From: Sandaracinus sp964481145
GTDB lineage: Bacteria > Myxococcota_A > Polyangia > Polyangiales > Sandaracinaceae
Reading direction: 5' to 3'
DNA length: 64,000 bases
Assembly: GCA_964481145.1 (NCBI GenBank)
Contig: CAYZTA010000001.1
Span: forward strand, 1 to 64,000
Numbering within the stretch: the stretch's first letter is position 1; each line of letters begins with the position of its first letter. The notes under the pieces are model-generated. The model saw only the letters and a list, made by a program, of their open reading frames with translations, was not told where the DNA came from and did not search any database. Shown piece after piece: positions 8,375-17,521 of this stretch. The position numbers and the translations under genes were made by a program.

Positions 8375-8673
8375 CAGAAATCCTCCCAAATCGACAGCTC
8401 GCGGTGCCACGGCATGAGCGCGGAAACCTCGGACGAACCTGCGCGTTTAGCCCTTGCGTCGGTGTAGTGTCAAGGCAACCAAGGCTTTACCGGAAAGCCA
8501 CTCGAGGCTTTGGTGGGCTTTCTCACGGAAGTCACCAGATGGCAGGTTTCCTGTGAAGCAGGACGTAAGCCATGCCTTCTTTCACACGAAAACACTCGGA
8601 AACAGCGTTCACGTGGTGACATTTGCGTCCTGGTTCGCCTTTAGGCGTAAAGATCCTGACGCCAACGACTGAC

Positions 8674-8746
8674 GGGCTCTACAGGATTCGAACCTGTGAC
8701 CTTCGGCTCCGGAGGCCGACGCTCTATCCAGCTGAGCTAAGAGCCC
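8674..8746 (-). tRNA. tRNA-Arg (anticodon CCG)
   Basis: On the minus strand the 73-nt sequence folds as a cloverleaf. The acceptor stem is GGGCTCT/AGAGCCC, the D arm begins with AGCTCAGC, the anticodon loop is CTCCGGA on a TCGGC stem, and the T arm has GGTTCGAATCC. The anticodon CCG reads CGG arginine codons. CCA is not encoded. Confidence 0.95.
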
Positions 8747-8794
8747 TTGAGCCGGGTCTTACAGCGCACCGTCGAGCGATGCAATACGCTTCGA

Positions 8795-9316
8795 TCAACC
8801 GCCGCTACGGATCTTGGTGGCGTATTCATCTGCGATCACACCTGCAAACTGCGCCAAGATGCCGTCGGCCACCCGCAGACGGCGACTGAGCTCACGAGCA
8901 ATATTCATGACGAAAAGCGAGTAGGCTTTGAGATCTCGCCGATAAAGAAGCCGCTCCACACTTTCGGCTGACATGCGCAGCACACGGCTGGGTGCGAGCG
9001 CCCTCACGCTCGCACTGCGTGGCTGGACGTCGAGGATCGACATCTCACCGAACCAACCCCCAGGGCCCAACATCGCCACGCGAATTTCGGTGCCACTACG
9101 GCTTTTTTTGAGAACTTCGAGCTCTCCATCGAGCACCACGAACATCTCGCGCGCAGGATCGCCCTCGGCCACGACGCGTGTACCAACACCGATCCATTCG
9201 ATGGGAAGCTCGCGGCAAAGAACGCTGAGCGTTTCGTCGTCGATGCCTCCAAAAAGTCCAACCTCTCGCAGCGTTGCAAGGTCGATACGGTCGCTGAGAG
9301 GCTGCTTATCACTCAT
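8795..9316 (-). CDS. Cyclic nucleotide-binding domain protein
   Basis: A single Crp-type cNMP-binding beta-barrel of 173 residues. It shows the phosphate-binding-cassette region FGEMSILDVQPRSASVRA (about 95-115) and an earlier GDPAREMFVVLDGELEVL. There is no DNA-binding helix-turn-helix; the C-terminus is a helical segment. It may be a signalling or scaffold module rather than a transcription factor. AAGGA precedes ATG 9316. The gene is divergent from the Ser/Thr kinase gene at 9394 with 77 bp between them, so a shared regulatory region is likely. The ligand is unknown. Confidence 0.85.
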   Translation of the reverse strand: MSDKQPLSDRIDLATLREVGLFGGIDDETLSVLCRELPIEWIGVGTRVVAEGDPAREMFVVLDGELEVLKKSRSGTEIRVAMLGPGGWFGEMSILDVQPRSASVRALAPSRVLRMSAESVERLLYRRDLKAYSLFVMNIARELSRRLRVADGILAQFAGVIADEYATKIRSGG

Positions 9317-9393
9317 GGTGCCGCATCCTTCCATCGCTGCCGAAACTCAGCAAGCGTGGGAACGCTCTGTGTATCATCCGACTTGGCATTCCT

Positions 9394-11343
9394 TTGACGA
9401 TTGATCACGATCTCGAGCTGCCGAGGCCATTCGGCGCTTATACGCTCGTTCGGCGCCTTGCCGTGGGTGGGATGGCCGAGGTCTATTTCGCGAAGACCCA
9501 AGGGCTCGGAGGATTTGAGAAGACGGTCGCGATCAAGGTCATTCATCCGCGTTACTCGGAGGACGATCATTTCGTTCAGATGCTGGTCGAAGAGGCGAAA
9601 ATTTCGGTTCTTCTGACACACGTCAACATCGCGCAGACGTTCGATCTCGGTCGCGTCGATCAGACCTATTACATCGCGATGGAGTTCATCGAAGGGGTCG
9701 ATGTGTATCGCGTGCTCCGCAGAACCAAGGAGGTCAAACGCGCGATTCCCTTCGATCTCGCGGCCTACATCGCCGCGGAGACCTGCAACGGGCTCGACTA
9801 TGCGCATCGAAAGCGTGACGAGCACGGACGCTCGCTCGGTATCGTGCATCGCGATGTTTCACCGCAGAACGTGCTCCTCTCGTACGCTGGTGAGGTCAAG
9901 CTCGTCGATTTCGGGATCGCGAAAGCCGCATTGCGCAAAGCAGCGACCGAAGCCGGTGTCATCAAAGGAAAGTACTATTACATGTCGCCAGAGCAGGCCT
10001 GGGGAGATCCCATGGATCATCGCTCCGACATTTTTTCAGCGGGCATCGTGCTTTACGAGCTCATCACGGGGAGTCTCCCTTATCGAGAAGAGAGTGTTCC
10101 CGTGCTTCTCGAAAAAGTGCGAAAGGCGGAGATCGCGCTTCCCGAACGAACCAGGCCGAGTGTTCCCAAAAAGCTTTCGGAGATTGTGATGAAGGCGCTT
10201 GCGCGTGAGCCGGCCAAACGGTTCCAGTCTGCGCAAGAGATGTCCCAAGCGCTCATGCGTTTCGTCTATGACGAAAACGCGACGTTCTCGGCGACGCGAC
10301 TTTCGGACCTCCTCGGGACGTTGTTTCCCAGCGAAGTTCAGCGCCACAGTGCGATCATCTCGCTCCCTTCGATCGAAGTTCCTCTCGAGACACAAAAGAG
10401 TTTGCGCGTTCCACGCGGATCGCTCTCGACTCATGATTCTCGAGCGCGTCGCGATGGGAGTACGCGCATCCTCGTGCCACGAGCGAAACCGCACGAATCC
10501 CAGTTCGAAGACGAGACCCAAGCCTCACTCTGGAACGATGCCACCACGATCAAGCCCAATCTCTGGGCTGAGTCAGAGAGTACGGTCATCGACTCGAAGA
10601 CGCCCATTCGTTTTCCGCGTCCCAGTCAAGGGCTCCAGCCACCCAAACTTCCGTCGGCTGCGAAGCCGCCGCCGGTTCCGAAGCCGCCGCCGCTTCCGGA
10701 GCAGAAGAACACACCGGAGATTTCTCCTCACGATCCATTCGCACTCCCACCTCCCATGGTGTCTGAGACGTCGGATTCCGAGATGTCGTTTTCTTCGGGG
10801 GGAGCCCTTCGAATCACCCTTTGGACAACCCTCGTCTTCGTGAGCATCGCCGTCGCGATTGCACTCTTTCGCGTCTTCGATCATGGGCCTCCACCGGGGA
10901 TCGAGATCATTTCGGCACCGACGGGTGCACAGATTCGGATCGATGGACGTGAAATCCCGGGAGTGACGCCCATCACCGTGTTCGATGGGATCGAAAGTGG
11001 ACACACCTATCGCGTCGAGGTGGAGTTTCCTGGGTATCACCCATGGGCGGCACGCCTTTCCCCGACCAGCGGAACGCTTCGACAATTCGTCGTGCTCGCG
11101 CCCATGCCGGCCATGTTGCGTGTCGAGACGGAACCCGGAACCGCAGAAGTGATGGTCAACGGCGTTCTTCGGGGGGAAGCACCACTCGAAATTACTGGAC
11201 TCGTGGCTGGACAGGAGGTCGAGATCCGCGCGTTCGTACCTGGACGGTCTCCCGTGATTCGGCGCGTTCAGCTGCGAGAGGGGACGACGATCGAGCGGAT
11301 CTCGGTGCTGGATGAGGGGCCGGTCCAACCGCGAAGACGCTAG
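9394..11343 (+). CDS. Membrane Ser/Thr protein kinase with C-terminal PEGA repeats
   Basis: A Hanks-type kinase domain spans about residues 15-285. It has the catalytic Lys in VAIKVI (K48), HRDVSPQN (D154), DFG (D172) and YMSPEQ. A Pro-rich juxtamembrane linker follows (KPPPVPKPPPLPEQ). One transmembrane segment lies near 474-493, and two PEGA modules at about 505-575 and 578-640 should be extracytoplasmic. The start appears to be TTG 9394, with no clear ribosome site. PEGA modules are thought to bind cell-wall or surface components, so it may sense the envelope. Such kinases are abundant in myxobacteria. Confidence 0.93.
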   Translation: MTIDHDLELPRPFGAYTLVRRLAVGGMAEVYFAKTQGLGGFEKTVAIKVIHPRYSEDDHFVQMLVEEAKISVLLTHVNIAQTFDLGRVDQTYYIAMEFIEGVDVYRVLRRTKEVKRAIPFDLAAYIAAETCNGLDYAHRKRDEHGRSLGIVHRDVSPQNVLLSYAGEVKLVDFGIAKAALRKAATEAGVIKGKYYYMSPEQAWGDPMDHRSDIFSAGIVLYELITGSLPYREESVPVLLEKVRKAEIALPERTRPSVPKKLSEIVMKALAREPAKRFQSAQEMSQALMRFVYDENATFSATRLSDLLGTLFPSEVQRHSAIISLPSIEVPLETQKSLRVPRGSLSTHDSRARRDGSTRILVPRAKPHESQFEDETQASLWNDATTIKPNLWAESESTVIDSKTPIRFPRPSQGLQPPKLPSAAKPPPVPKPPPLPEQKNTPEISPHDPFALPPPMVSETSDSEMSFSSGGALRITLWTTLVFVSIAVAIALFRVFDHGPPPGIEIISAPTGAQIRIDGREIPGVTPITVFDGIESGHTYRVEVEFPGYHPWAARLSPTSGTLRQFVVLAPMPAMLRVETEPGTAEVMVNGVLRGEAPLEITGLVAGQEVEIRAFVPGRSPVIRRVQLREGTTIERISVLDEGPVQPRRR

Positions 11344-11380
11344 CGGTTTGGAGTTGGGCGGTTTTCTGCGGTCGCCCGTT

Positions 11381-11665
11381 CTATTGAATGGTCGGTGGGG
11401 TCTCGATTGCGCCAAAACGCGCTTCGTGACGGGCCAGGGTTTCGCCGAGCGCCGCGTGAAAACGTTTGGCGTGTGCGGGCGAAAGCAGGATGCGGCTTAG
11501 AAGCCAACCCGCGCGTCCTTGGACGAAGGCGAAATCCAGAACGAAGCTGTCGAAACTCGAACCGACTTGCGCGAGATTCGAAAAACGACCCTTGGCGGTC
11601 TCGTCCTCGGCTTTGATGGTGATATCCGCGGCAGGCGGGCTCGAAGGTGGGTTTTGGCGGTCCAT
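11381..11665 (-). CDS. DUF3467 family protein
   Basis: A 94-residue protein. Its core (from ITIKAEDE to ARFGAIE) matches the DUF3467 pattern: a small beta-rich domain with the conserved stretch FVLDFAF and ending in a helix with LARHEARFG. Function is unknown. The start is set at ATG 11665 (MDRQNPPSSPP), because the longer in-frame extension to 11785 overlaps the oppositely oriented gene at 11752. It converges on the kinase gene (38 bp gap). Confidence 0.75.
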   Translation of the reverse strand: MDRQNPPSSPPAADITIKAEDETAKGRFSNLAQVGSSFDSFVLDFAFVQGRAGWLLSRILLSPAHAKRFHAALGETLARHEARFGAIETPPTIQ

Positions 11666-11751
11666 AGGCCGACTGTTATAGTCCCTCTCATCGTTTGCGG
11701 CTGCGGGATCGACGTCGCCGGGGACTCGAAAAGGAATACCGGGGACTCCCC

Positions 11752-12423
11752 ATGCCCAAGCCTCGAGCCAAAGAATCACAGTCACTCCTCTTCTGCCCTT
11801 TTTGTCGTGAGTGTTTCGAGGGCGAAGTGGAATGTCCGGCCCACGAGCTTCCGCTCGTCACGTTCGAAGCTCTGCCGCGAGATCTCTCGGACGAATCCGA
11901 ATTGCCGGGGCACGATCAGTCGGTGTCGATCTTCGATCCGCGGTTCGGTCGCGGATTCGTGATGGTGGGGGTGGTTGCGTCCCTCGTGGGTTTTTCGATG
12001 CCGGTGTTTTCGATTCTGAGCGGCGAACAGACGCGCGTTTTCAGCGGTTTCGAAGCCGCATCCAGTCGTGCTCCGAATCTTTGGACTGTGCCTTTCGTGG
12101 CGCTCATGTTCGCGTGGATTTTGATGCGACGCAGGACGCCGCTTGCGATGTTGGGAGCGCGGTTGGCGGGCGTCGTTTTCGCGTTGGCGCCGCTTTTTTC
12201 TTTGATTTACACGGTGTTCAAGGTGCGCGAAGGCGCGGCGGAATGGGCGCAACGGGCGCAACGGGCCATGGTGATCGATGTCGAATATGGCGTGTTGGTC
12301 ATTGCCGTGGGCGTCTTTTGTCTCCTTTGGGGAAGTATTCGTTTTGGCGTATTGCCCATGCCCCGAGGGGCACCGTCGAATCCGGAGCCACATCGCAAGC
12401 CGCAGGCTGGCGCTCGAGGGTGA
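11752..12423 (+). CDS. Predicted membrane protein with N-terminal Cys motif
   Basis: A 223-residue protein. The N-terminus carries CPFCRECFEGEVECPAH, a possible zinc-ribbon remnant. About four hydrophobic segments follow (near 70-90, 110-125, 135-155 and 185-205). No family was recognised. It lies 22 nt upstream of an ABC ATPase gene in the same direction, so it could be that ATPase's membrane partner, but it lacks the six-helix layout of an ABC-2 permease. ATG 11752 is chosen over an in-frame start at 11695. Confidence 0.7.
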   Translation: MPKPRAKESQSLLFCPFCRECFEGEVECPAHELPLVTFEALPRDLSDESELPGHDQSVSIFDPRFGRGFVMVGVVASLVGFSMPVFSILSGEQTRVFSGFEAASSRAPNLWTVPFVALMFAWILMRRRTPLAMLGARLAGVVFALAPLFSLIYTVFKVREGAAEWAQRAQRAMVIDVEYGVLVIAVGVFCLLWGSIRFGVLPMPRGAPSNPEPHRKPQAGARG

Positions 12424-12445
12424 TGCGTTTTAGTTTGCGGCTCTC

Positions 12446-13381
12446 ATGTCATTCATCGAGCTCGAAGGGGTCGAGAAGCGTTACGGGGAGTTGCGTGCCC
12501 TCAAGGAGGTCTCACTCAAACTCGAACCCGGTCGAATCGGCCTGCTCGGACCGAATGGCGCAGGCAAATCGACCTTGCTCAAGACGCTCCTCGGGCTGAT
12601 CGAGCCCGATCACGGGAGCGTCAAAGTGTTCGACTTCGACGTGGCTCGCAATCCATTCGATGTGCGCGCGCGGATTGGGTACATGCCCGAAGGCGATTCG
12701 GTGTTGCCAGAGCTCACCGCGTTGCAGTTCGCCACGCTTGCGGCGGAGCTTTGTGGTTTGCCCCAGTCGGAGGCCACCGGTCGCGCACATCAAGTTCTGC
12801 ATTATGTCGGTTTGGGCGAGGCCAGATATCGAAAGCTCGGCTCCTTTTCGACGGGCATGCGGCAACGCGCCCGGCTCGCACAAGCGCTCGTCGGCGATCC
12901 GAAGCTTCTTTTGCTCGATGAGCCCACGAGCGGGCTCGATCCGCGAGGCCGTGACGAGATGCTCGCGCTTATCCTCGACATCCCCGCTCGAACAGGGGCC
13001 AGTGTCATTCTCTCGACGCATATCCTGCCGGATGTCGAGAAAACGTGTGATCAGGTGATCGTCGTGGCCGCGGGCGAGGTGCTCTATGCGGGGGCACTGG
13101 CTCCGCTCGTCACGTCGGAAGAAGGGGTGTTCGAGGTTCGCGGCAAGGGGGAGCCTGCCAAGCTGAAGACGGTGTTCGAAGAGGGCGGATGTGTCGTGAC
13201 TCGAGATGGAAGTGCGCTCGAGGTCCGTGTGCCCCAAGGCAAGGACGCCGGTTATGTCCTCGAACTTGCAGTGCAAGCAGGGCAGCAGGTTCGTCATGTC
13301 GCGCCGCTCATCAAAACGCTCGAAAGAGCGTTCTTTCAAAAGCTCGAAGACGCTGGTGTGGCCACGAACGACGCGGCGTGA
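12446..13381 (+). CDS. ABC transporter ATP-binding protein (ABC-2 type)
   Basis: ATPase subunit of 311 residues. It has Walker A GPNGAGKST, signature FSTGMRQRARLAQAL, Walker B LLLLDEPTSGLD and the switch His in LSTHIL. The C-terminal ~90 residues form the small regulatory domain typical of ABC-2 ATPases (ending ERAFFQKL). A cognate permease usually sits directly downstream. Here the next gene is on the opposite strand, so the partner is either the upstream membrane protein or encoded elsewhere. The substrate is unknown. Confidence 0.92.
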   Translation: MSFIELEGVEKRYGELRALKEVSLKLEPGRIGLLGPNGAGKSTLLKTLLGLIEPDHGSVKVFDFDVARNPFDVRARIGYMPEGDSVLPELTALQFATLAAELCGLPQSEATGRAHQVLHYVGLGEARYRKLGSFSTGMRQRARLAQALVGDPKLLLLDEPTSGLDPRGRDEMLALILDIPARTGASVILSTHILPDVEKTCDQVIVVAAGEVLYAGALAPLVTSEEGVFEVRGKGEPAKLKTVFEEGGCVVTRDGSALEVRVPQGKDAGYVLELAVQAGQQVRHVAPLIKTLERAFFQKLEDAGVATNDAA

Positions 13382-13390
13382 GGACGCAGT

Positions 13391-14365
13391 TCAATCGAGC
13401 CGATGGTTGCCCGACGGCGTGATGACGTACCCTTGCTCTTGAAAGACGCAGATGCGATCCCGCCCTTCGTCTTTGGCCTTGTAAAGCGCTCGATCCGCGG
13501 ATCGCAAGAGCGCCTCTTTGGACTGAACACCACGGCTCGGGAAGAGCGCCACCCCGATCGATGCCGTCACGTCGATCTCGCGGCCGCCACCCGCATCGAA
13601 TTTCTGAGATTTCATCGCTTGAGAAATGCGTTCCGTGACCACGAGGGCACCCGCCAAATGGGTGCTCGGAAGCAGGATCACGAACTCTTCGCCGCCATAG
13701 CGGGTCACCACATCGATGTCGCGCACAGCCGCTTTGAGGCGCACGCCGACTTCGCGGAGCACGGCGTCTCCTGCGTTGTGTCCGAAGCGGTCGTTGACGG
13801 ATTTGAAATGATCGACGTCGATCATCGCGATCGCGAGCGGATCGCGATGGCGCTCCGCGCGCTTGAACTCCTCGAGCAACCTCGAGTGGAGATAGCGAAC
13901 GTTGTAGAGACCCGTCAGCTCGTCCTGAATCGAGAGTTGCGCGAGACGATCTCGTGATGCCGAGAGATCGTCATGAGAGCGCTTGATCCGAAGCATGGCC
14001 TCGACGCGCGCCAGGAGCTCGCGTTCGTCGAACGGTTTGGCCACGTAGTCGTCTGCTCCGATGCGAAGCCCCTCGACTCTGCTCTCGGGATCGTTGCGGG
14101 CCGTCACCAGAATGACGGGGAGGAAAAGCTCGGGTGGAGACGTCGTCTTCAGAATGCGACAGCAGTCGACTCCGCTCAGTCCCTCCATCATCACGTCCAA
14201 AAGGACGAGATCGACGAGGTTTTGGCGATGCATATCGAGCAATTTCTGTGCGCTGTCGACCGCTGTGACGCGATAGCCGTGTTTGCGCAAAAGACTCGCG
14301 ACGTATTCGCGTGTGACACGATCGTCGTCGACCACGACGATGCGCACAGATGGCGGCGGGTTCAC
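13391..14365 (-). CDS. Response regulator diguanylate cyclase (REC-GGDEF)
   Basis: PleD-like protein of about 324 residues. The receiver domain (about 1-120) has the acidic pair in VVDDDR, the phosphoacceptor Asp in LVLLDVMM and Lys in YVAKPF. A GGDEF domain (about 155-320) has the active-site motif GGEEF, and RDID lies at the inhibitory I-site position, so feedback inhibition by c-di-GMP is expected. GTG 14365 is preceded by GGAAG; a TTG at 14380 is the alternative. No histidine kinase is adjacent. Phosphorylation probably controls dimerisation and c-di-GMP output. Confidence 0.93.
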   Translation of the reverse strand: MNPPPSVRIVVVDDDRVTREYVASLLRKHGYRVTAVDSAQKLLDMHRQNLVDLVLLDVMMEGLSGVDCCRILKTTSPPELFLPVILVTARNDPESRVEGLRIGADDYVAKPFDERELLARVEAMLRIKRSHDDLSASRDRLAQLSIQDELTGLYNVRYLHSRLLEEFKRAERHRDPLAIAMIDVDHFKSVNDRFGHNAGDAVLREVGVRLKAAVRDIDVVTRYGGEEFVILLPSTHLAGALVVTERISQAMKSQKFDAGGGREIDVTASIGVALFPSRGVQSKEALLRSADRALYKAKDEGRDRICVFQEQGYVITPSGNHRLD

Positions 14366-14485
14366 GGGCGGAGCTTCCAATCCGTCAAGGATACCCTCGG
14401 GCGGAGACGGCGTCGATCATTTCGAAACGTGCTTGGCACTTCGACGGATCGACGTGGGCGCGCATCGTATTAGGCTTCGGGGGAG

Positions 14486-17305
14486 ATGAGTATTTTCGAT
14501 CGCGCCGTGGGGCGCGCGGCGCGCTTCATCGACGATGTGTTGCTTTTGCCGGACGAGGTGCGTGAGCGCCTCGAACGGGGGGATGAAGATCTCGAAGCGC
14601 AGCGGTTTCGAGATGCGGAGCGCATTTTTCGCGAAATTCTCGAAGAGAGGCCGGGACTTCTGCGTGCGCTCCTCGGGTATGCCCGGGCGCTCGAAGGAAA
14701 TGGAGATATTCACGGCGCGCGGTTGGCGCTGCTCGAAGCAAGGCAGCAAGAGCCCGACGATCCGCGCCTTTCGCTCGTTGCCGCTCGGCTCGCGTTGGCT
14801 TCTGGAGATCCAGGGGCGGCGGTGACCTCCGCACGCGAAGCGGCTCGCCGCCTCGCAGGGCAGGGAGGGCCGCTTTTCGCCGAAGCGTGCGTTCTTCGGG
14901 CGCGTGGGGAATCGATGCGCGGTCGACCCGATCGAGCCGCACGAGAGCTACGGAAGGCGCTGGCGGCGGAGCCGGGCGATGTCGATAACCAACTCGCGCT
15001 CGTCGAGGCGCTGGTCTCCGCCCACGAGTTTTTGGCGGCGCGCCGCGCAGCCAAAGGGTTGGACGAGGTCGGTCTCGACGACACGAGGACGATGCGTCTC
15101 GGGCTCGCCCTCCATCAGGCCAATGATCCGGTGGCGGCGCGGCCATTGCTCGAACGAGCGGCTCAATGGGGGAGCACGCAAGCTCTGGAGGCCCTTGCAA
15201 GACAAGCGCTGGCGCGCGGAGATGCGGTCGCGGGCGAGGTTCATGCGCGGATGGCCGTCGCGCGTGGCGGAGGAGCGAATGCACTCTCGACACTCGCGGA
15301 TTTGCTCGCCGCACAAGGCCGTGATGGGGAAGCGGCCCAAGCGCTGCTCGCGGCTTCGGAGACTCGAGGCGGGGGCGATCGTGAGATGCTGCTTCGTGCG
15401 GCGCGTATCGTTCCGTTAGGAGATGCGCGTGAGCTCGTTCGCGTCGCGGATGCGCTTTCCACTGCGGACGAGGCCGAGGCGGTGGCGCGGGCGCTTCGAG
15501 CGCATGCGCTTTTGTCGAGAGGGGAGCGCGAGGGGTGCCGAGCGTTGCTCACCGAGACGCCGAGCGAACCTCGGGAGGTGCTGGCGGCTGCGCGCTTGGC
15601 CTTGGATGAGCAACGCCCTCAGGACGCGATTTTCTGGCTCGATCGCGCGGATATCGATGAAACTTTGAGGCCTCGTGGCGCAGATGCGCGATTCGCGCAG
15701 GCGCTGCGGCGCGATGCCTTGCGCATTCTGTGGCGTGGGCCGGGAGATGGCGGAGAAGTCGACTTGGCCGCGGCCATCGATGGGGTCATGGCGTTTGCCG
15801 AGGAGCGCCGGCTCAGCTTGGCGGTGGCCCAGGCACGCGTGCTGCGAGACGAGCTCGATCGGCCGTTATTGCTTGCGATTCTAGGTGAATTCAACGCGGG
15901 CAAGAGCACGCTCGTGAACGCATTCGTGGGAGCCGATGTGGCTCCGACCGGGATTTTGCCCACGACCGCGACGCTCAATCTTCTTCGTGGGGGTGCGGAG
16001 CGCAGGGTGCGTGTCGTTCGTAAGGATGGAACGACGCGCGAAGGAGATTGGGACGATCTGAAGCGTCTTCTGGGAGATGCCGAGGCCGAAGGCGCGATCA
16101 TCGATCACGTCGAAATCGTGTTGCCTTCGGAGCTTTTGGAGAGGGTTTGGATTCTCGATACGCCCGGCAGCAACGCGCCCAACCAAGAGCACGAAGCACT
16201 CGCGCGAGAAGCGATGCGCAGGGCCGATGCTGCGCTTTTTGTCTTCGATGCTGCGCAAGCCGGAAAGGCGAGCGAAGGGCGCGTGCTCGACAATGTGCGT
16301 GCTGGGAAGCGCACGGTGGTGGCGGCGCTCAACAAGGTCGATCGTCTCAAGCCCGAACAGCTTGCGGAGGTGAGAGCGGTGCTCGCGCGTGACATGCCTG
16401 AAATCGGGCCTCACCCCGTGACGATCTCGGCGCGCGCAGCGCTGCGCGCAAAGGTGCAAGAGGACGAGGCCGCCTTTCATCAAAGTGGTTTTCCAGCGTT
16501 GCTCGAGCGACTCGAGGCGGATGTTTTTTCGCAGTCTCGTGCGCTGAAGCGGCGTGCCTGCGCCGGAAGACTTCTTGCGCTCTTGCGTGATGCGCTCGCG
16601 ACGGAGGAAGAGGCTGCTCTTGCCTATGAGTCGCGGCGTGCAGCGTTGCGAAAGACCGAGGAGCATCTGGCGGGAGTCGCGTTGCAGGCACAGACGGCGA
16701 TCGATCGCGCCATCGACGATCTCGAGTCGAGGCAGGAGCGTGCGTTCGAGGAGGCCGCGGCCGAGGTCCTTTCGTTCGTTCGACCGCGGACGAGTCGGTT
16801 CGCGACGCATGGGGCGGATCCGGAAGATCGCGCGTTTTTGGCCGAGGTCATCCAAAACCGGCTGGAGCAGGCGAGCGAATCGACGTCGAGACAGCTCAAA
16901 GAAGAGTTTGCGATCGCCCTCGGAGCGACGTTGGCAGAAAGCGGTTTCGAGACCCATCTGAGCCCTCGAATCGACGCGACGATCGCGCCGGCGTTTGCCG
17001 CATTTGGTGGCTTTCAGGCGGGGCTCTTGTCCGGCGGAGCCTTGCCGAGATTTTTCGATGAGGTGCTTCCTACGATCACGCTTTCTGTGGGGCCCATTGC
17101 GGAGGCTTTGGGGCATACACGGGCCCATCCGCGCGAGCGATTGAGGCCGGCGCTCGAATCTGGGATGGCGCGCCTCTTCCGCGCGCTCGAAGAAGATGTT
17201 CGAACGGCCGCCGAGCTTGCCCATCACGAGTGGGAGTACACGCGTGCACGCACCTACGAGCCGCTGCGGGTGTTGCACGAGGTGTTAGAGGAACTCGTGG
17301 GGTAA
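14486..17305 (+). CDS. TPR-dynamin-like GTPase fusion
   Basis: A 939-residue protein. The N-terminal ~420 residues are Ala/Leu/Arg-rich helical repeats that read as TPRs. A dynamin-family G domain lies at about 440-680, with P-loop GEFNAGKST, a Thr-containing switch (GILPTTATL), DTPG (ILDTPGSN) and NKVD. The C-terminal ~260 residues are largely helical (possible stalk or membrane region). The GTPase resembles bacterial dynamin-like proteins that act on membranes; the TPR part suggests recruitment by partners. GGGGGAG directly precedes the start. It stands alone, with rpoN 216 bp downstream. Confidence 0.85.
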   Translation: MSIFDRAVGRAARFIDDVLLLPDEVRERLERGDEDLEAQRFRDAERIFREILEERPGLLRALLGYARALEGNGDIHGARLALLEARQQEPDDPRLSLVAARLALASGDPGAAVTSAREAARRLAGQGGPLFAEACVLRARGESMRGRPDRAARELRKALAAEPGDVDNQLALVEALVSAHEFLAARRAAKGLDEVGLDDTRTMRLGLALHQANDPVAARPLLERAAQWGSTQALEALARQALARGDAVAGEVHARMAVARGGGANALSTLADLLAAQGRDGEAAQALLAASETRGGGDREMLLRAARIVPLGDARELVRVADALSTADEAEAVARALRAHALLSRGEREGCRALLTETPSEPREVLAAARLALDEQRPQDAIFWLDRADIDETLRPRGADARFAQALRRDALRILWRGPGDGGEVDLAAAIDGVMAFAEERRLSLAVAQARVLRDELDRPLLLAILGEFNAGKSTLVNAFVGADVAPTGILPTTATLNLLRGGAERRVRVVRKDGTTREGDWDDLKRLLGDAEAEGAIIDHVEIVLPSELLERVWILDTPGSNAPNQEHEALAREAMRRADAALFVFDAAQAGKASEGRVLDNVRAGKRTVVAALNKVDRLKPEQLAEVRAVLARDMPEIGPHPVTISARAALRAKVQEDEAAFHQSGFPALLERLEADVFSQSRALKRRACAGRLLALLRDALATEEEAALAYESRRAALRKTEEHLAGVALQAQTAIDRAIDDLESRQERAFEEAAAEVLSFVRPRTSRFATHGADPEDRAFLAEVIQNRLEQASESTSRQLKEEFAIALGATLAESGFETHLSPRIDATIAPAFAAFGGFQAGLLSGGALPRFFDEVLPTITLSVGPIAEALGHTRAHPRERLRPALESGMARLFRALEEDVRTAAELAHHEWEYTRARTYEPLRVLHEVLEELVG

Positions 17306-17355
17306 GCACCATTCACGGAGGGCGCGACGAGTAACCTCACAGAATGCAAAAGCGA

Positions 17356-17403
17356 TTCCCATCCGCTGGAGCCGGGACTATAGTGGAGAACGCAAGCGTT
17401 CTC
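17356..17403 (+). promoter_or_regulatory. Promoter with perfect palindromic operator upstream of rpoN
   Basis: The -35 candidate TTCCCA (17356-17361, 4 of 6 consensus) and -10 candidate TATAGT (17379-17384, 5 of 6) are 17 bp apart. Immediately after is a perfect inverted repeat GAGAACGC-AA-GCGTTCTC (17386-17403), which would cover the transcription start. This is the classic placement of a repressor site. The cognate repressor is not in the window. Confidence 0.55.
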
Positions 17404-17521
17404 GTAATCGATTCCCCAGCCTATCGAAAAATACCTTCCGAAAATCGAGACATTGAGTCCCGCCCTCGAGACCCCTATTTTCGTAGAATGCACCAACGAG
17501 CCCAGGTAGGAGCCGGAGCCG

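Noticed and set aside
15881..17278. 465-codon frame antisense to the dynamin-like gene
   Set aside because: Antisense to the intact G domain; no family pattern.
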